Below the pieces are notes generated by a model. It searched no databases. It was given only the letters and a program-made list of their open reading frames with translations, and had not been told where the DNA came from. Positions 1 to 12,074 of a stretch of 64,000 nt of DNA are shown one piece after another. Position numbers and translations under genes: made by a program. Within the stretch, counting starts at the first letter, position 1. Each line of letters opens with the position of its first letter. The stretch comes from Holosporales bacterium (GTDB lineage: Bacteria > Pseudomonadota > Alphaproteobacteria > RUG11792), in contig JAIRWI010000002.1 of assembly GCA_031269095.1 (NCBI GenBank), positions 42,252 through 106,251 of the forward strand. The letters are read 5' to 3'.

Positions 1-2
1 GA

Positions 3-137
3 AATGCTCCAAACATGATGGTTCGTTCTATAGCTATTAAAAATAAAACAAAAATGCCATCTTTTTTGGGGTACGTTGGTTGGTCTATTGTCATTATCCT
101 TCCCCTCAGTGTGCTTATGTGTTTTGTTTTGTTATAA
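3..137 (+). CDS. C-terminal end of an ion-transporter-superfamily permease (NhaD-like antiporter), partial
   Basis: The frame beginning at base 3 is open from the window edge to TAA at 135-137 and encodes 44 residues. It begins NAPNMMVRSIAIKN, continues KMPSFLGYVGWS and ends in a hydrophobic segment (IVIILPLSVLMCFVLL). The NAPN motif followed by a KMPSFxGY segment and a last membrane helix is the usual C-terminus of NhaD/ArsB/CitM-type ion transporters, in particular sodium:proton antiporters of intracellular alphaproteobacteria. The rest of the gene lies outside the window. Exact substrate cannot be told from this piece. Confidence 0.6.
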   Translation, partial: NAPNMMVRSIAIKNKTKMPSFLGYVGWSIVIILPLSVLMCFVLL

Positions 138-216
138 TGTGTTTCCAGCTTTACTATTTCGAAGGGGGAATGTACAATCTGGTTTGTGACTGCAGTGGTA
201 AATTTAGTGTAAAAAT

Positions 217-393
217 ATGGGAATAAGTTTGTCGCACCTTCTGATCGTTATGTTGATAGTTTTGGTGCTTTTTGGAGCGGGAAAGCTGCCAAGTGTTATG
301 AAGGATCTCGCAAAGGGAATTAAATCTTTTAAGGAAGGATTAAAAAGTAGTAACAACAAAGACGATGACGAAGATGAGGATAAAATAATATGA
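217..393 (+). CDS. tatA: Sec-independent translocase protein TatA
   Basis: A 58-residue protein: a short N-terminal membrane helix ([20 protein letters not shown]), then the hinge [17 protein letters not shown], an amphipathic helix ([11 protein letters not shown]) and an acidic tail (DDDEDED). This is the standard TatA plan: one membrane anchor, the FG-x-x-KLP hinge and an amphipathic helix lying on the cytoplasmic face. TatA multimerises to form the pore for folded twin-arginine substrates. Family members are usually 60-90 residues, so this one is short. Its stop overlaps the start of the next gene by four bases (ATGA, 390-393), so the two are probably translationally coupled. tatB and tatC are not in the window. 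Confidence 0.85.
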   Translation: MGISLSHLLIVMLIVLVLFGAGKLPSVMKDLAKGIKSFKEGLKSSNNKDDDEDEDKII

Positions 394-638
394 GTGAGTT
401 AAATATTACAGTTTCAGCAGGTTTAATAAAGCAAACCGTATCCCAAGTTGAGAAACTTGAGGCGGATAAATTAGAATTATCTTCCCAAATTAAAGAAGTT
501 TTCGACAATGCTCGTGCTCAGGGGCTAGAGGTTTCCGTGCTTAAACAGCTCATTAAAATACGAAAAAAAAAGCAGGAAGATATTGAAATGGCAGAAGAAT
601 TGCTAGAAATCTATAAAAGAGCTCTAGAACAAAGTTGA
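390..638 (+). CDS. gapR: GapR-like nucleoid-associated protein (DUF2312)
   Basis: An 82-residue protein with the DUF2312/GapR pattern: a coiled-coil first half ([20 protein letters not shown]) followed by [20 protein letters not shown] and a terminal helix [14 protein letters not shown]. GapR is an alphaproteobacterial DNA-binding protein that encircles overtwisted AT-rich DNA ahead of replication and transcription forks and stimulates topoisomerases; basic residues on the inner helix faces contact DNA. Length is close to the family's usual 80-95 residues. The start ATG at 390 overlaps the tatA stop. It resembles XseB only in size and coiled-coil content. Confidence 0.8.
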   Translation: MSELNITVSAGLIKQTVSQVEKLEADKLELSSQIKEVFDNARAQGLEVSVLKQLIKIRKKKQEDIEMAEELLEIYKRALEQS

Positions 639-717
639 TTTTGAAATCACGGTGATGTGTTTAGTTGCATCGTTTTTAGAAGTGAGAGGTTATGATTGAT
701 TCACTTGACTTTAATAT

Positions 718-1280
718 TATAGCTGTTCCAGCTAACATTGATGTCGATAAATATACCTAAAAATCAGTAATTCTTGGGATATGTTTTAAAAAATTATCTC
801 TTCGTTAACTGGAGAGGGTATAGTGTAAGTATACTGATTTTAGTTGGCAATAGATTGATTTTTTAAAATATATTTTAAGGAATTGCATTGGGTTTGGTAT
901 TTTTGTTGATACCAAAGTCAACTAGCATAGCTTAAAAAGCTAATCTATTGTTACTCTGGTATGCGCTCGATACTCGCACCAGCTCGCAAGCGTAAATTTT
1001 AACAAAATACGCACTCTCTCTTATATACTTTTTCCAGCTAACAAAGAGATAATTTTTCAAAACATATCCCAAGAATTACTGATGTTTTAGGTATATTTGT
1101 TGATGTCAATGTTAAGTGGGACAACTATATCTGAGCCAATTAACAATATGGTAGTTTTTTAAACTATAATTCCTAGAATTATACTTACTCCAGTTAGCAA
1201 CTGGTAATTTTTTTAATATAGTTCCTGGGATCATGGTTTTAGGCGTTTTTGTTTCTTTGAAAGCTAAAATGACTATGAGT
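718..1280. repeat. Cluster of four A/B-family intergenic repeats
   Basis: The gap between the convergent ends of gapR and rpoC holds an A copy in minus orientation (718-822), a B copy in plus orientation (830-932), an A copy in plus orientation (1023-1130) and a decayed B-like copy (1179-1280). A and B elements are about 105 bases, with inverted ends of the form TATACTCGTTCTAGTTAGC. A has the inner marker CTGATGTTTTAGGTAC; B has GGGTTTGGCATTTTTGTTGA. No open reading frame of interest is present. The stretch 933-1022 between copies shows nothing recognisable. Confidence 0.8.
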
Positions 1281-1288
1281 TTTTACTT

Positions 1289-1490
1289 AACCTCAGTTTC
1301 ATATAAGAGAAGGATTTTCTATAATATTGATACAAATAATCCTGTTACTTTTATTCTAAATATCTAACAAACTCTTATATATAGTAAATCATCCTAAGTA
1401 TAGCAGTTACAGAGCACTTATATGATGAGTCTCTATGCTCTTTGCGTGATTAAATAATGGTTTTTCATTTCCTTACACGAAACTGAGGTT
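1289..1490 (+). mobile_element. C-family MITE-like element, copy 1, with 5-base target duplication
   Basis: A 202-base element with inverted ends (AACCTCAGTTTC at 1289-1300 and GAAACTGAGGTT at 1479-1490, perfect over 12 bases and partly matching further in). It is flanked by the direct repeat TACTT at 1284-1288 and 1491-1495, as expected for transposition with a 5-base duplication. No transposase is encoded, so it would be non-autonomous. The right end abuts rpoC: the last T of the element plus the first two bases of the duplication form the rpoC stop codon. Three other copies are at 16583, 31423 and 61742. Confidence 0.8.
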
Positions 1491-4400
1491 TACTTAACAG
1501 ATTTTTCCATTTCTGCCTTCCATTCTCTATAAAGGCCACCTGTCCCAGCAGGCATAAGTCTCCCAACGATGACATTTTCCTTCAAACCAACTAAGTAATC
1601 AGTTTTCCCATATATTGCAGCTTCTGTTAATACACGTGTTGTTTCCTGGAAAGACGCAGCAGAAATAAATGATTTAGTATGGAGAGATGCTCTGGTTATT
1701 CCCTGCAAAACAGGAATTGTTATAACTGGCCTTTTTCCTGTCTTTAGCAATTGTCTATTTGTCTCCATAAGATCTTCTTTATCAACTTCGTCACCGATAA
1801 TAAATGTGGAGTCACCTGGATCTTTAACCTCTGATTTTTGGAGCATCTGTCTTATTATAATTTCTATATGTTTGTCGTTAATAGGAACTCCTTGTAACCT
1901 ATAAACGTGTTGCACTTCATTAACAAGGTATTTCGTCATGCTTTCGATCCCCATAATTCTCAAGACATCTTGTAGGACTACATTACCATCAACGATGGTA
2001 TCCCCCTTCTTTACGTAATCTCCTTCATGTGCAACAACATATCGTCCTTTTGAGATAAAATATTCATAAGGCTTTATCCCTTCATCTTCTGGTTTTATAA
2101 TAATTTTTCTTTTTGTTTTATTATCCTTACCATATTCAATCCTTCCATCTATTTCAGCAATAATTGCTGGATCTTTCGGAAGTCTTGCTTCAAATAGTTC
2201 AGATATACGAGGTAAACCACCAGTAATATCCCTGGCTTTTATTGTATCCTTAGGTATGCGGGCGATAATATCTCCAGCCAAAACTTTTGCTCCATCAGCC
2301 ACATTTATTACCGAACCAATTGATAAGAAGTATCGAGTTTCTACCTTATTCGAAAGCATAACAGGATTTCCATCTTTATCACGAATGCTCAGCATTGGTC
2401 TGAGATCGGATGTTACCGAGCTTTGTTTCCAGTCCGTTACAACGCGACTATACGTTCCCGTTGTCTCATCCATAACCTCTCTCATAGATTGGCCATCAAC
2501 AATATCAATATACATAACGAATCCTTCGTTTTCACAAACAATAGGAATTGTGTATGGATCCCACTCGACAATTATCTGCCCTGCTTTAACCAAATCTCCT
2601 GCATTAATTTTTAGCTTCGCTCCGTATGGCACTTTGTATGAAACTCTTTCGCGACCGTTATAATCCAAAACGGCAATTTCAGCCTTACGTGAAATAACAA
2701 TATGCTCTTTTTGGCTATTTATAGAAGACACCATATTTTTAAAGAGTACTTGGCCTTCAAATGAAACCTCAATATTAGATTGTTCAGCGCTTTTTTGTGC
2801 TGCCCCTCCAATATGGAATGTTCTCATAGTGAGCTGAGTTCCCGGTTCTCCAATAGACTGGGCCGCTATAACACCAACAGCTTCTCCGACTCCAACAACA
2901 ATTCCACGAGCTAAATCTCTTCCGTAGCATTTCGCACATACTCCCTTTTTGCTATCACAAGTTGTTGTTGATCTAACATAGACTTCATCTACTCCGGCAT
3001 TCACTATGGCATCGGCCTTTCTTTCATCTATATATCCGTTAGCAGGGACAATAATATCTCCACTATTTGGGTCAATCACTGTTTTCGATGTAAATCTACC
3101 GAGAATCCTTTCTTTGAGTGATACAACAATATTAGCTCCGTCCATTATTGGTAAAATAGGGATTCCTCGAACAGTTCCACAATTCTCTTCACTAACAATA
3201 CAATCATTTGCAACATCCACTAAACGTCTGGTTAAATAACCAGAGTTAGCTGTTTTAAGAGCTGTATCAGTCATACCCTTACGACTTCCGTGTGTTGAAA
3301 GGAAGTATTCTAAAACGGTTAGTCCTTCCTTAAATGAAGAAACAATTGGAGTTTCTATAATTTCTCCATTTGGTTTAGTCATTAAACCCTTCATACCTGC
3401 GGATTGCTTGAGCTGTGCCATAGAGCCTCTTGCTTTTGAGTGAACCATCATATACGCAGAACTTGACTGTTTACCTCTTTCAGAGTAAGACATAACTTTC
3501 ATAAGAGCATCGGCGACTTTATCTCCGCATCTGTCCCAAGCATCAACAACCTTATTATATTTTTCTCCATCCGTTATAAGACCGTCCAGGTATTGCTGCT
3601 CGTATTCAGAAACAATTTTTTCAGTATCTTCAATAAGCTTTTTCTTTTCGCCTGGGATGATAAGGTCATCTTTACCATATGAAATACCGGCCTTCGTCAT
3701 ATGCGTAAAACCAACCCCCATTATTCTATCAACAAACATGGCAGTTGTTTTTTGCCCAGCATAAAAATACACAAGATCTACAAGATTACTGATATCACTT
3801 GATGTTAGAGTTTTGTTAATCACATCAAAAGGAATTTCATGATGTTGAGGCATGTATTGGTAGAAAATAACCCTTCCAGCAGTTGTATCAACAAACTTAT
3901 ATTCAGATTCTCCTTTTTTATTATAATAGGGGACTCTCATTTTTATCTTAGTATGATAGTGAAGATCTTTGTTTTCCAGGAGATACATCAATTCGCTAAG
4001 ACCTGAAACTAATTTTCCTTCATTTGGCATATCATCAATTTGGAGAGTTAAGTAATATATTCCAAGAACAATATCTTTTGAAGGTACAACTATAGGTTTT
4101 CCATTTGATGGACTCAAAACATTATTCGTTGAAAGCATAAGAATTCGTGCTTCTAGTTGTGCTTCTATAGAAAGAGGAATATGAACCGCCATTTGGTCTC
4201 CGTCAAAGTCGGCATTAAATGCAGTACAAACAAGAGGATGAAGCTGGATAGCCTTCCCTTCAATAAGAACTGGTTCAAAAGCCTGTATACTTAAACGATG
4301 CAGTGTCGGAGCACGGTTTAGGAGAACTGGATGTTCCCTTATAACTTCTTCCAGGACGTCCCAAACTTCTGGTCTGTCTTTTTCCACTAATCTTTTTGCT

Positions 4401-5596
4401 GCTTTCAAAGTACTTGCAAGGCCATATTTTTCGAGTTTTGAATAGACAAAGGGACGAAACAATTCAAGAGCCATTCTTTTTGGAAGGCCACATTGATGTA
4501 ATTTGAGCTCAGGTCCAACGACAATAACTGATCTTCCAGAGTAATCTACTCTTTTCCCAAGCAAATTCTGACGAAAACGCCCCTGTTTCCCTTTGAGCAT
4601 ATCAGCTAGCGATTTAAGAGGACGCTTGTTTGCCCCCACAATTGCTTTAGCCCCTCTTCTTTTATTATCAAAAAGAGAATCAACAGATTCCTGGAGCATT
4701 CTTTTTTCATTTCTAATGATAATATCAGGAGCTCTAAGCTCGAGAAGTCTCTTTAATCTGTTATTACGATTAATCACTCTTCTGTATAAATCGTTAAGAT
4801 CGCTTGCTGCAAATCTTCCTCCTTCTAAAGGAACAAGTGGCCTAAGTTCCGGAGGTATAACGGGAAGAACTGTTAAAACCAAATTTTGGGGATTTATTTC
4901 AGTTTCCATAAATGATTCGAGCATTTTTAGGCGTTTTACAATTTTTTTCTTTCTAACATCGATTATATCTTTCTGAAGTTCTTCACGAAGTTTTTCACAT
5001 TCTTTTGCCATATCGATATTACCAAGCATTTCTCTGATAGCCTCAGCCCCGATACTGACTGTAAAAGCATCTTCGCTATACTTATCAATTGCTTCTTGAT
5101 ATTCTTCTTCGCTTATAACTTGAAATTTTTCAAAATGACTAAATCCTGGATCAAGTACTACGTATTTTTCAAAATAGAGAACCTTTTCAAGTTCTTTGAC
5201 TCCTCTATCTAACACCATAGAAATTCTACTTGGAATAGATTTCATAAACCAGACATGAACAACCGGAGCAGCAAGTTCTATATGTCCCATTCTTTCTCTA
5301 CGAACCCTACTTAGAGTTACCTCGACTCCACATTTCTCACAAACTACCCCTTTAAATTTTGTCCTTTTATAACGACCGCAAACGCATTCGTAGTCCTTAA
5401 TTGGACCAAAAATTCTAGCACAAAACAAACCATCTCTTTCCGGTTTAAAAGTCCTATAATTTATAGTCTCAGGTTTTTTAACCTCGCCATATGACCAGGA
5501 CCGAATTTCTTCAGGACTAGCGATAGAGATCTTAATAATATCGAAATCCTTCTCAAGCATCCCTTTCTCAACAGTAGAATTATTTTTCTTACTCAT
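1490..5596 (-). CDS. rpoC: DNA-directed RNA polymerase subunit beta'
   Basis: 1368 residues, close to the usual alphaproteobacterial length. The N-terminal zinc-binding cysteines (CVCGRYKR and CEKCGVEV), the catalytic magnesium loop [12 protein letters not shown] and the second zinc site ([17 protein letters not shown]) are all intact. It forms the catalytic centre of RNA polymerase together with beta. It is the last gene of the minus-strand rplKAJL-rpoBC cluster and overlaps rpoB by eight bases (5589-5596), which implies translational coupling. Its stop codon sits exactly at the border of a C-family element (1289-1490); the protein sequence was not changed by that insertion. Confidence 0.98.
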   Translation of the reverse strand: MSKKNNSTVEKGMLEKDFDIIKISIASPEEIRSWSYGEVKKPETINYRTFKPERDGLFCARIFGPIKDYECVCGRYKRTKFKGVVCEKCGVEVTLSRVRRERMGHIELAAPVVHVWFMKSIPSRISMVLDRGVKELEKVLYFEKYVVLDPGFSHFEKFQVISEEEYQEAIDKYSEDAFTVSIGAEAIREMLGNIDMAKECEKLREELQKDIIDVRKKKIVKRLKMLESFMETEINPQNLVLTVLPVIPPELRPLVPLEGGRFAASDLNDLYRRVINRNNRLKRLLELRAPDIIIRNEKRMLQESVDSLFDNKRRGAKAIVGANKRPLKSLADMLKGKQGRFRQNLLGKRVDYSGRSVIVVGPELKLHQCGLPKRMALELFRPFVYSKLEKYGLASTLKAAKRLVEKDRPEVWDVLEEVIREHPVLLNRAPTLHRLSIQAFEPVLIEGKAIQLHPLVCTAFNADFDGDQMAVHIPLSIEAQLEARILMLSTNNVLSPSNGKPIVVPSKDIVLGIYYLTLQIDDMPNEGKLVSGLSELMYLLENKDLHYHTKIKMRVPYYNKKGESEYKFVDTTAGRVIFYQYMPQHHEIPFDVINKTLTSSDISNLVDLVYFYAGQKTTAMFVDRIMGVGFTHMTKAGISYGKDDLIIPGEKKKLIEDTEKIVSEYEQQYLDGLITDGEKYNKVVDAWDRCGDKVADALMKVMSYSERGKQSSSAYMMVHSKARGSMAQLKQSAGMKGLMTKPNGEIIETPIVSSFKEGLTVLEYFLSTHGSRKGMTDTALKTANSGYLTRRLVDVANDCIVSEENCGTVRGIPILPIMDGANIVVSLKERILGRFTSKTVIDPNSGDIIVPANGYIDERKADAIVNAGVDEVYVRSTTTCDSKKGVCAKCYGRDLARGIVVGVGEAVGVIAAQSIGEPGTQLTMRTFHIGGAAQKSAEQSNIEVSFEGQVLFKNMVSSINSQKEHIVISRKAEIAVLDYNGRERVSYKVPYGAKLKINAGDLVKAGQIIVEWDPYTIPIVCENEGFVMYIDIVDGQSMREVMDETTGTYSRVVTDWKQSSVTSDLRPMLSIRDKDGNPVMLSNKVETRYFLSIGSVINVADGAKVLAGDIIARIPKDTIKARDITGGLPRISELFEARLPKDPAIIAEIDGRIEYGKDNKTKRKIIIKPEDEGIKPYEYFISKGRYVVAHEGDYVKKGDTIVDGNVVLQDVLRIMGIESMTKYLVNEVQHVYRLQGVPINDKHIEIIIRQMLQKSEVKDPGDSTFIIGDEVDKEDLMETNRQLLKTGKRPVITIPVLQGITRASLHTKSFISAASFQETTRVLTEAAIYGKTDYLVGLKENVIVGRLMPAGTGGLYREWKAEMEKSVK

Positions 5597-8500
5597 CGTC
5601 TGTTATCTCCTTATTTCCATTTTTATGCCCGAAAGTCATACTCAATCCTAATGAACGAAGTTCTTTAACAAGTACGTTAAATGATTCTGGTCTTTCCGGT
5701 TCGATCTCGTTTTCTCCCCGAACAATCGATTCATAGACCTTTGATCTACCACTAACATCATCTGACTTAACTGTTAACATTTCTCGAAGAATGTGGGAGG
5801 CTCCGTAAGCTTCCAGTGCCCAAACCTCCATTTCTCCGAATCTTTGACCACCAAACTGTGCTTTACCTCCTAGAGGTTGTTGCGTAATAAGGCTATAAGG
5901 ACCAACGGATCTTGCATGTATTTTGTCATCAACAAGGTGATGAAGTTTAAGCATATATTTAACTCCTACAGTAACTTTTCTATCAAAAGGAATGCCCGTC
6001 CTGCCATCATACAATATCACTTGCCCGGATCTGTCAATTCCTGCTTTTTCGAGTTCATTTTCTATTTCCTCAAGCTTGGCTCCTTCAAAAACCGGAGAAG
6101 AGACAGGGATTCCATGACTTAAGTTTTGAGCTAGTTCTATAAAATCCTCGTTATTAAGATCCTTGATATCTTGTTTATCCTCTTCGCTGGAATATATACT
6201 AATAACTGTATCCTTGAGATTTGCTAAACCTTTACTGTTTTTTCTATAATCCTCCAAAGCCTTTTGAACAACTTTTCCGAGGTCTTTTGCAGCCGCACCT
6301 AGATGGGTTTCTAGAATTTGACCAACATTCATACGCGAAGGCAATCCCAAAGGGTTTAGAATAATATCGACGGGGGTGCCATCGTTTAGGTATGGCATAT
6401 CCTCAATAGGGAGAATTCTTGAAACGACCCCTTTATTTCCATGTCGTCCTGCCATTTTATCACCTGGCTGAATTTTTCTTTTATTAGCCACAAAAACTTT
6501 AACCATTTTTAGAACTCCTGCCGGGAGATCGTCACCTTTATGGAGTCGGGCTACATTGTCCTCAAAATTTTTCTCAATTTTAGTCACCTTGTCATTGAAT
6601 TGCATCTCAAGATCTTTAATAGCTGTACATGATTTTTTCTTTTTTGCATTCAGTTGTCTGATCTGATAATAGGATAATTTTTCTAACATATCGCTAGTTA
6701 AAGTAACTTCTTCTTTAACTCCGTACAATTCTTTGGTAACCATTTCCCCAACGAGTATTTCTTTTATATGTGTGAGGTAGGTTGATTCCAGGATACGAAT
6801 TTCATCATCACGATCTTTTGCTAGATTATCTATTTCTTGGTGTTCTATAGCTATTGTTCTTTCATCTTTTTCCACTCCTCTTCTAATAAGAACTCTAACC
6901 TCAACAACCGTTCCAGAAATTCCAGGGGGGACCCTGAAGCTACTGTCTTTAACATCAGAAGATTTTTCTCCAAAAATTGCTTTAAGGAGTTTTTCCTCAG
7001 GGGTCATCGCTGTCTCTCCCTTAGGGGTTACTTTCCCAACGAGGATATCTCCAGGATTAACCTCAGAACCAACATAAATTATGCCAGATTCATCTAAATT
7101 TCTTAGCGATTCATCAGCAATATTCGGAATATCGCGGGTTATTTCTTCATTTCCCAGTTTAGTATCACGAGCAAGAACTTCAAAGCTTTCTATATGGATA
7201 GAGGTTAACTCATCATTTTTAACAACTTTTTCAGACATAACTATAGAGTCTTCAAAACTGTACCCTTGCCAAGACATAAAAGCTACGAGCATATTGCGCC
7301 CCAGTCCAAGCTCTCCCTTATCCGTTGATGGTCCATCTGCTATAATATCTCCAGCCTCAATTTTATCTCCAGTTTTCACCAATGGTTTCTGGTTAATACA
7401 CGTTCCCATATTAGAGCATTGGAATTTCAGAAGATTGTAAAGATCTACTCCGGTTTCCCCATCTTCTGTTACCCTTATAACTATCCTTCTAGCATCAACG
7501 TGATTTACAATACCTCCTCTTTTAGCGACGACCGAGGAGCCAGAATCTTTTGCAATAACTGCTTCCATCCCCGTCCCAACAAGCGGTGCTTCTGGAATCA
7601 ATAATGGAACAGCCTGTCTTTGCATATTCGATCCCATAAGCGCACGGCTTGCATCATCGTTTTCCAGAAAAGGTATGAGAGATGCTGCTACAGATACAAC
7701 CTGCTTTGGTGAGACCTCAACATATCCTATTTCGTTTTTTGATTTACGAACAACTTCACCTTGACACCTACAAATCACCATATCTTCTAAAATATTTCCT
7801 TTTTCATCTGTTACTATATTGGCTTGTCCTATTGAATATTTATATTCCTCCGTTGCAGTCATATAAACAACTTCGTCAGTTACTCTGCAATCTACAACTT
7901 TTTTATAAGGGGCTTCAATAAAGCCATATTTATTTATTTTTGCATATGAAGCCAATGAGTTTATAAGTCCAATGTTTTGGCCTTCTGGGGTTTCAATCGG
8001 ACATAGTCTTGAATAATGCGTTGGATGAACATCCCGAACTTCGAAACCAGCACGGTCGCGGGATATTCCTCCTGGACCAAGTGCTGACAATCTCCTTTTG
8101 TGAGTTACTTCAGAAAGAGGATTGGTCTGATCCATGAATTGTGAAAGCTGAGAAGTTATGAAAAAATCTTTTACAACAGTCATAAGCGGCTTGGAATTTA
8201 TAAAATCGCTAGGGACATAGTTATCGATATCCACAGTTGCGATTTTCTCTTTTATTGTGCGTTCCATACGAAACATTCCTAAGCGACATTGGTTCTCAAC
8301 TAGTTCCCCAACGGAGCGAATACGCCTGTTACCGAGGTTATCTATATCATCAGTTTCTCCATTTCCGTCTTTGAGGGCAATAAGCAATTTTAATACTTCT
8401 ACCAAATCTTTTTTTTCTAAAACTCTGATGGAATCTGGGGTGTCGAGCCCCAATCTGTCATTTAATTTTGCTCTTCCTACGACAGAAAGATCATAACGAT

Positions 8501-9773
8501 CGGAATCAAACATCATACTGTTAAACAAATATTCTCCACCAGCAATACTTGGTGGTTCCCCTGGTATTAATGATTTATATAACTCCAAAAAAGCTTGTTC
8601 TCTGTTTAAACATTTTGAATAAGCAAAAGTATTAACGATATACGGACCAACATTAACACCATCCGAAAATACAACAGATATTTTTTTTAGTTTTAGATTT
8701 TTAATTGTTTCTAATGTTTTTTCATTTATTTCTTCTCCTGCTTCAATATAAATTTCTCCTGTTTTTTCATCAATATGTTCCTCAGCGATATATCTGCCCA
8801 ATAGCTCATCATCAGTCACAAAAATATTTTTAACACCTTTTTTTTCAATTTGGAGCAAAACACGTGGAGTAATTTTTGTTCCGCTTTCTATTACAACTTT
8901 TTTTGTATCAGCATCGATCATATCTCTGTCGAGTCTAACCCCTTTAAAATGGGCTTTATTAAACTCAATTGTCCATCCATCTTTTTGTTTTTTTAAAACG
9001 TCTATATCGCAGAAAGTATGAAGTATTTCTTCCTTAGACATGCCAGTAACAAATTTTGGATCAATTTCTTCTCCTTTTTTTAATTTCTTTCTATATTCTT
9101 CAGTTTCCTTGCTTTCAAGACACATTAAAAATGTTGTAGCCAAAACTTTCTTTTTTCTGTCTAGTCTGACATATAAAACATCCCTATGGTCGAACTCAAA
9201 ATCTATCCAAGAACCACGATAAGGAATAATCCGTGCTGCATACAAGAACTTACCCGAAGAGTGGGTCTTTCCATGGTCGTGATCAAAAAATACACCAGGG
9301 CTTCTGTGCATTTGAGATACGACGACCCTCTCTATTCCATTAAATATAAATGTCCCACGATCAGTCATTAAAGGGAAATCTCCAAGATAAACATCCTGTT
9401 CTTTAATATCACGAATGGTTCTCGAATCCGTGTCAGTATCAACATCCCAAACGACAAGTCTAAAACGACCTCGAAGTGCTGCTGCATATGTTCTTCCTTT
9501 CTGATGACATTCCTTTTCTGAATATTTCGGTTCATCGAAAGAGTAACCACAAAATTCCAGCTGAGCTTTTCCCGCAGGGTCTTTAACTGGAAAAAATGTA
9601 TTAAAAACCTCCATTAATCCAGTATTTTCACGTTCATTCGCTGGAATACTTTTTTGTAGGAACAACTCGTATGAGCTTTTTTGTAAAGCAATTAAGTCTG
9701 TCAGGACACCGCTCTCTTTTATATGACCGAAAGATTTTCGAAAACTTTTGCGTCCAGTATATGATCTAATCAT
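5589..9773 (-). CDS. rpoB: DNA-directed RNA polymerase subunit beta
   Basis: 1394 residues. Recognisable landmarks are the rifampicin-region segment [50 protein letters not shown] and the C-terminal [17 protein letters not shown]. Together with beta' it forms the active site cleft and binds the RNA/DNA hybrid. The rifampicin pocket residues visible (Q, D, H, R, S in the usual positions) look wild type. It lies 78 bases downstream of rplL, with a hairpin in that gap, and overlaps rpoC by eight bases. Confidence 0.98.
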   Translation of the reverse strand: MIRSYTGRKSFRKSFGHIKESGVLTDLIALQKSSYELFLQKSIPANERENTGLMEVFNTFFPVKDPAGKAQLEFCGYSFDEPKYSEKECHQKGRTYAAALRGRFRLVVWDVDTDTDSRTIRDIKEQDVYLGDFPLMTDRGTFIFNGIERVVVSQMHRSPGVFFDHDHGKTHSSGKFLYAARIIPYRGSWIDFEFDHRDVLYVRLDRKKKVLATTFLMCLESKETEEYRKKLKKGEEIDPKFVTGMSKEEILHTFCDIDVLKKQKDGWTIEFNKAHFKGVRLDRDMIDADTKKVVIESGTKITPRVLLQIEKKGVKNIFVTDDELLGRYIAEEHIDEKTGEIYIEAGEEINEKTLETIKNLKLKKISVVFSDGVNVGPYIVNTFAYSKCLNREQAFLELYKSLIPGEPPSIAGGEYLFNSMMFDSDRYDLSVVGRAKLNDRLGLDTPDSIRVLEKKDLVEVLKLLIALKDGNGETDDIDNLGNRRIRSVGELVENQCRLGMFRMERTIKEKIATVDIDNYVPSDFINSKPLMTVVKDFFITSQLSQFMDQTNPLSEVTHKRRLSALGPGGISRDRAGFEVRDVHPTHYSRLCPIETPEGQNIGLINSLASYAKINKYGFIEAPYKKVVDCRVTDEVVYMTATEEYKYSIGQANIVTDEKGNILEDMVICRCQGEVVRKSKNEIGYVEVSPKQVVSVAASLIPFLENDDASRALMGSNMQRQAVPLLIPEAPLVGTGMEAVIAKDSGSSVVAKRGGIVNHVDARRIVIRVTEDGETGVDLYNLLKFQCSNMGTCINQKPLVKTGDKIEAGDIIADGPSTDKGELGLGRNMLVAFMSWQGYSFEDSIVMSEKVVKNDELTSIHIESFEVLARDTKLGNEEITRDIPNIADESLRNLDESGIIYVGSEVNPGDILVGKVTPKGETAMTPEEKLLKAIFGEKSSDVKDSSFRVPPGISGTVVEVRVLIRRGVEKDERTIAIEHQEIDNLAKDRDDEIRILESTYLTHIKEILVGEMVTKELYGVKEEVTLTSDMLEKLSYYQIRQLNAKKKKSCTAIKDLEMQFNDKVTKIEKNFEDNVARLHKGDDLPAGVLKMVKVFVANKRKIQPGDKMAGRHGNKGVVSRILPIEDMPYLNDGTPVDIILNPLGLPSRMNVGQILETHLGAAAKDLGKVVQKALEDYRKNSKGLANLKDTVISIYSSEEDKQDIKDLNNEDFIELAQNLSHGIPVSSPVFEGAKLEEIENELEKAGIDRSGQVILYDGRTGIPFDRKVTVGVKYMLKLHHLVDDKIHARSVGPYSLITQQPLGGKAQFGGQRFGEMEVWALEAYGASHILREMLTVKSDDVSGRSKVYESIVRGENEIEPERPESFNVLVKELRSLGLSMTFGHKNGNKEITDDE

Positions 9774-9795
9774 AAATAACCTTTAAAAAACAAAG

Positions 9796-9825
9796 AAGGA
9801 AGGTGGATTTAAGTCCACCCTTTAT
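9796..9825 (-). terminator. Hairpin in the rplL-rpoB gap, candidate attenuator or processing site
   Basis: Read on the minus strand, the gap between rplL and rpoB contains GGTGGA-CTTAAA-TCCACC (stem bases 9802-9807 and 9814-9819), followed by a pyrimidine/T-rich stretch ending in six T residues. In enterobacteria the equivalent gap holds a partial terminator and an RNase III site that set the ratio of L7/L12 to RNA polymerase. Position fits the same role here; the U tract is imperfect, so partial read-through is the expected behaviour if it terminates at all. Confidence 0.45.
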
Positions 9826-9851
9826 TAGCTTAAGAATTCAACACTACCAAT

Positions 9852-10232
9852 CTATTTGATAGAAACCTTAGCCCCAACTGCTTCTAGCTGTTTTTTGATT
9901 TTTTCAGCTTCATCCTTTGATACCCCAGATTTAAGAACCTTTGGTGCTCCATCAACTAGATCTTTTGCTTCCTTTAAACCAAGGTCAGGCATAATAGCGC
10001 GAACCTCTTTGATTACATTGATTTTTTTGTCTCCGCCATCATCCAATGAAACATCAAATTCCGTTTGTTCTTCAACAGGTGCTGCGGAGGCAGCTGCAGG
10101 GCCTGCAGCAACTGCAACAGTAGCTGCCGCTGCGGTAACCCCCCATTTTTCTTCAAGTAGTTTTGAAAGCTCTGCTGCTTCTAGTACCGTTAAACTTGAT
10201 AAATCTTCTATGATTTTTTCTAAATTTGCCAT
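9852..10232 (-). CDS. rplL: 50S ribosomal protein L7/L12
   Basis: 126 residues. N-terminal dimerisation helices ([20 protein letters not shown]), an Ala-rich flexible hinge ([17 protein letters not shown]) and the C-terminal factor-binding domain ([20 protein letters not shown], then [15 protein letters not shown]) are all present. Multiple copies form the ribosomal stalk that recruits translation factors. It follows rplJ with a gap of 53 bases, as usual. Confidence 0.97.
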   Translation of the reverse strand: MANLEKIIEDLSSLTVLEAAELSKLLEEKWGVTAAAATVAVAAGPAAASAAPVEEQTEFDVSLDDGGDKKINVIKEVRAIMPDLGLKEAKDLVDGAPKVLKSGVSKDEAEKIKKQLEAVGAKVSIK

Positions 10233-10285
10233 TTGTTAACTCCTTCTTTATAAAAATAAATACATAATTATTAAACAAAAATACA

Positions 10286-10792
10286 TTAAGTCCTTGCTGC
10301 AATAACTCTCGTAACCCTAGCCGATGGTTCTTTAATAGTACGGACAACTTTCGTCGCCGCAGCTGTTAGAATTCCGACAAGTTTACTTCTAAGTTCATCC
10401 ATTGAAGGAAGGCTAGCGAGAGATGTTATTGTATCGGATTTTATAAATTTCCCATCCATAACTCCGCCTAATATAGTTAATTTCTCATTAGATTTTGCAA
10501 AATCCACTAGAGTTTTCGCCATACCGATGGGATCACTCGATGAATAAGCAAGGGCTGTAGGTCCTTCTAATAGAAACCCAAGCGGCTCAAGGTGAGAGTC
10601 CTTTATTGCTATTTTAGCCAATGTATTTTTGATAACCTTCAGGTTTGCGTTCGTTTTTCGCATATTTGAACGAAGTTCATTAATCTGATCAACAGTTATT
10701 CCAAACGATCTATTAACGGCAATAACAGTTGATGCAGATTTAATTTCGTCTTTTACTCGTAATACAAACGATTCTTTTTCTAGTCTCTTCAT
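10286..10792 (-). CDS. rplJ: 50S ribosomal protein L10
   Basis: 168 residues, of the usual length. The N-terminal RNA-binding domain (INELRSNMRKTNANLKVIKN) and the C-terminal helix that carries L7/L12 dimers are recognisable, as is the segment FLLEGPTALAYSSSDP. L10 anchors the ribosomal stalk and, bound to L12, usually represses its own operon through the mRNA leader; a structured leader precedes it here. Confidence 0.96.
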   Translation of the reverse strand: MKRLEKESFVLRVKDEIKSASTVIAVNRSFGITVDQINELRSNMRKTNANLKVIKNTLAKIAIKDSHLEPLGFLLEGPTALAYSSSDPIGMAKTLVDFAKSNEKLTILGGVMDGKFIKSDTITSLASLPSMDELRSKLVGILTAAATKVVRTIKEPSARVTRVIAART

Positions 10793-10834
10793 AGTTTATT
10801 TAACCTCTTTATCATATAACACTAACTCTACACA

Positions 10835-10905
10835 ACTTCTACAGAAGGAGGTCTTTAAAAATTCCCTTCTGTCTACTGCGGGATTTAAAAACCTGCAGTT
10901 TTCGA
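10835..10905 (-). promoter_or_regulatory. Candidate L10 leader (two stem-loops upstream of rplJ)
   Basis: The 156-base gap between rplA and rplJ contains two adjacent inverted repeats. On the plus strand they read ACAGAAGG...CCTTCTGT (10843-10874) and CTGCGGG...CCTGCAG (10875-10897). In most bacteria this position carries the L10(L12) binding leader that provides feedback control of rplJL-rpoBC. The match here is by position and structure only; I have not matched the kink-turn consensus. Confidence 0.4.
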
Positions 10906-10948
10906 CATTACAAAAAAAATGAATCAATATAATTCACTATTTCGTAAA

Positions 10949-11635
10949 TTACTCTAAACTAAAAACCAGTCCAATCCCCATCGTTGAGGAAACGACCATT
11001 TTTTTAATATAAACTCCTTTAGTCCCTACAGGTTTTGACTTAACTACAGCGTCGTAGAGAGCCAATATATTCTCCTCGAGATTTCTTTCTGTAAAACTAG
11101 CCTTACCAACCCCTGCATGGATAATACCATTCTTTTCTGTCCTGTACTCAACTTGTCCGCCCTTAACGTTTTTTATAGCATTCGTTAGATCATTTGTTAC
11201 TGTTCCAAGTTTCGGATTCGGCATAAGTCCTTTCGGTCCTAGAATTTTACCAACTTTCCCAACGAGCCCCATCATATCCGGCGTTGCGATACATTTATCG
11301 AAAGACATATTCCCTTTTTGAATCATTTCAACAAGATCTTCAGATCCAACGATATCAGCCCCTGCCTTTTTAGCTTCTTCTGCTTTACTATCGTCTTTTA
11401 CAAACACGGCGACCCTATATGTTTTTCCAGTTCCATGAGGAAGATTAATAACACTGCGAACTGCTTGCTCCTGTTTTTTAATATCAATTCCAAGCATTAT
11501 ACATACATCAATTGTTTCATCAAACTTCGCTGTGGAATTTTTTTTGACTAGAGAAATGGCTTCACTCAAACTGTATACTTTAGTTGTATTAATTTCTTTT
11601 CTGATGCTTTTTAAACGTTTTCCAATAAATGTCAT
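10949..11635 (-). CDS. rplA: 50S ribosomal protein L1
   Basis: 228 residues, typical length. The family signature region is visible ([15 protein letters not shown] and [20 protein letters not shown], then GTVTNDL). L1 binds 23S rRNA at the mobile L1 stalk that moves E-site tRNA and in many bacteria represses the rplKA messenger. Four bases separate it from rplK, so the two are co-transcribed. Confidence 0.97.
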   Translation of the reverse strand: MTFIGKRLKSIRKEINTTKVYSLSEAISLVKKNSTAKFDETIDVCIMLGIDIKKQEQAVRSVINLPHGTGKTYRVAVFVKDDSKAEEAKKAGADIVGSEDLVEMIQKGNMSFDKCIATPDMMGLVGKVGKILGPKGLMPNPKLGTVTNDLTNAIKNVKGGQVEYRTEKNGIIHAGVGKASFTERNLEENILALYDAVVKSKPVGTKGVYIKKMVVSSTMGIGLVFSLE

Positions 11636-11639
11636 GATT

Positions 11640-12074
11640 CTACTCCTCTACGATTTCAACGCCAATTGAACGGGCTGATCCAACAATCATCTGGCACGCA
11701 GCTTCAATATTATTCGTATTCATATCCTGAATTTTGTCTCTAGCGATATCTCTAACTTGTTCCATCGTTATTTTTGCAACTGGGTTACTTATTCCTGTTT
11801 TGCCGGATCCGCTTTGAATCCCAGCTGCTTTTTTTATGAAATATGAAACAGGAGGGGACTTCATGATATAAGAAAAACTTTTATCCGCATAAGCGGTTAT
11901 AACAACAGGAACCGGCATTCCAGGTTCCATCTGTTGGGTTTTTGCATTAAATGCCTTACAAAATTCCATTATATTTAGGCCTTTTTGGGCAAGAGCTGGA
12001 CCAATTGGAGGAGATGGATTCGCCTTCCCAGCTGGAATTTGTAATTTTATGTAGCCTATAATTTTCTTTGCCAT
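11640..12074 (-). CDS. rplK: 50S ribosomal protein L11
   Basis: 144 residues. The N-terminal domain ([20 protein letters not shown] with the proline-rich loop) and C-terminal rRNA-binding domain ([12 protein letters not shown] region: [17 protein letters not shown]) match the family over its full length. L11 binds the GTPase-associated centre of 23S rRNA. It is preceded by a 110-base gap after nusG in which I see no clear promoter or hairpin. Confidence 0.97.
   Translation of the reverse strand: MAKKIIGYIKLQIPAGKANPSPPIGPALAQKGLNIMEFCKAFNAKTQQMEPGMPVPVVITAYADKSFSYIMKSPPVSYFIKKAAGIQSGSGKTGISNPVAKITMEQVRDIARDKIQDMNTNNIEAACQMIVGSARSIGVEIVEE

Noticed and set aside
390..638. Reading the 82-residue protein as exonuclease VII small subunit (XseB)
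   Set aside because: Size and coiled coil are similar, but the pattern E-K-L-E-x-x-K then L-K-x-L-I-x-I-R-K-K and the terminal L-x-x-Y helix fit DUF2312/GapR, and XseB hallmarks are absent.
1130..1180. Possible extra A/B copy between 1131 and 1178
   Set aside because: A short AT-rich segment resembles the inside of B (GGTAGTTTTTTAAACTATAA) but has no ends; too short to call.
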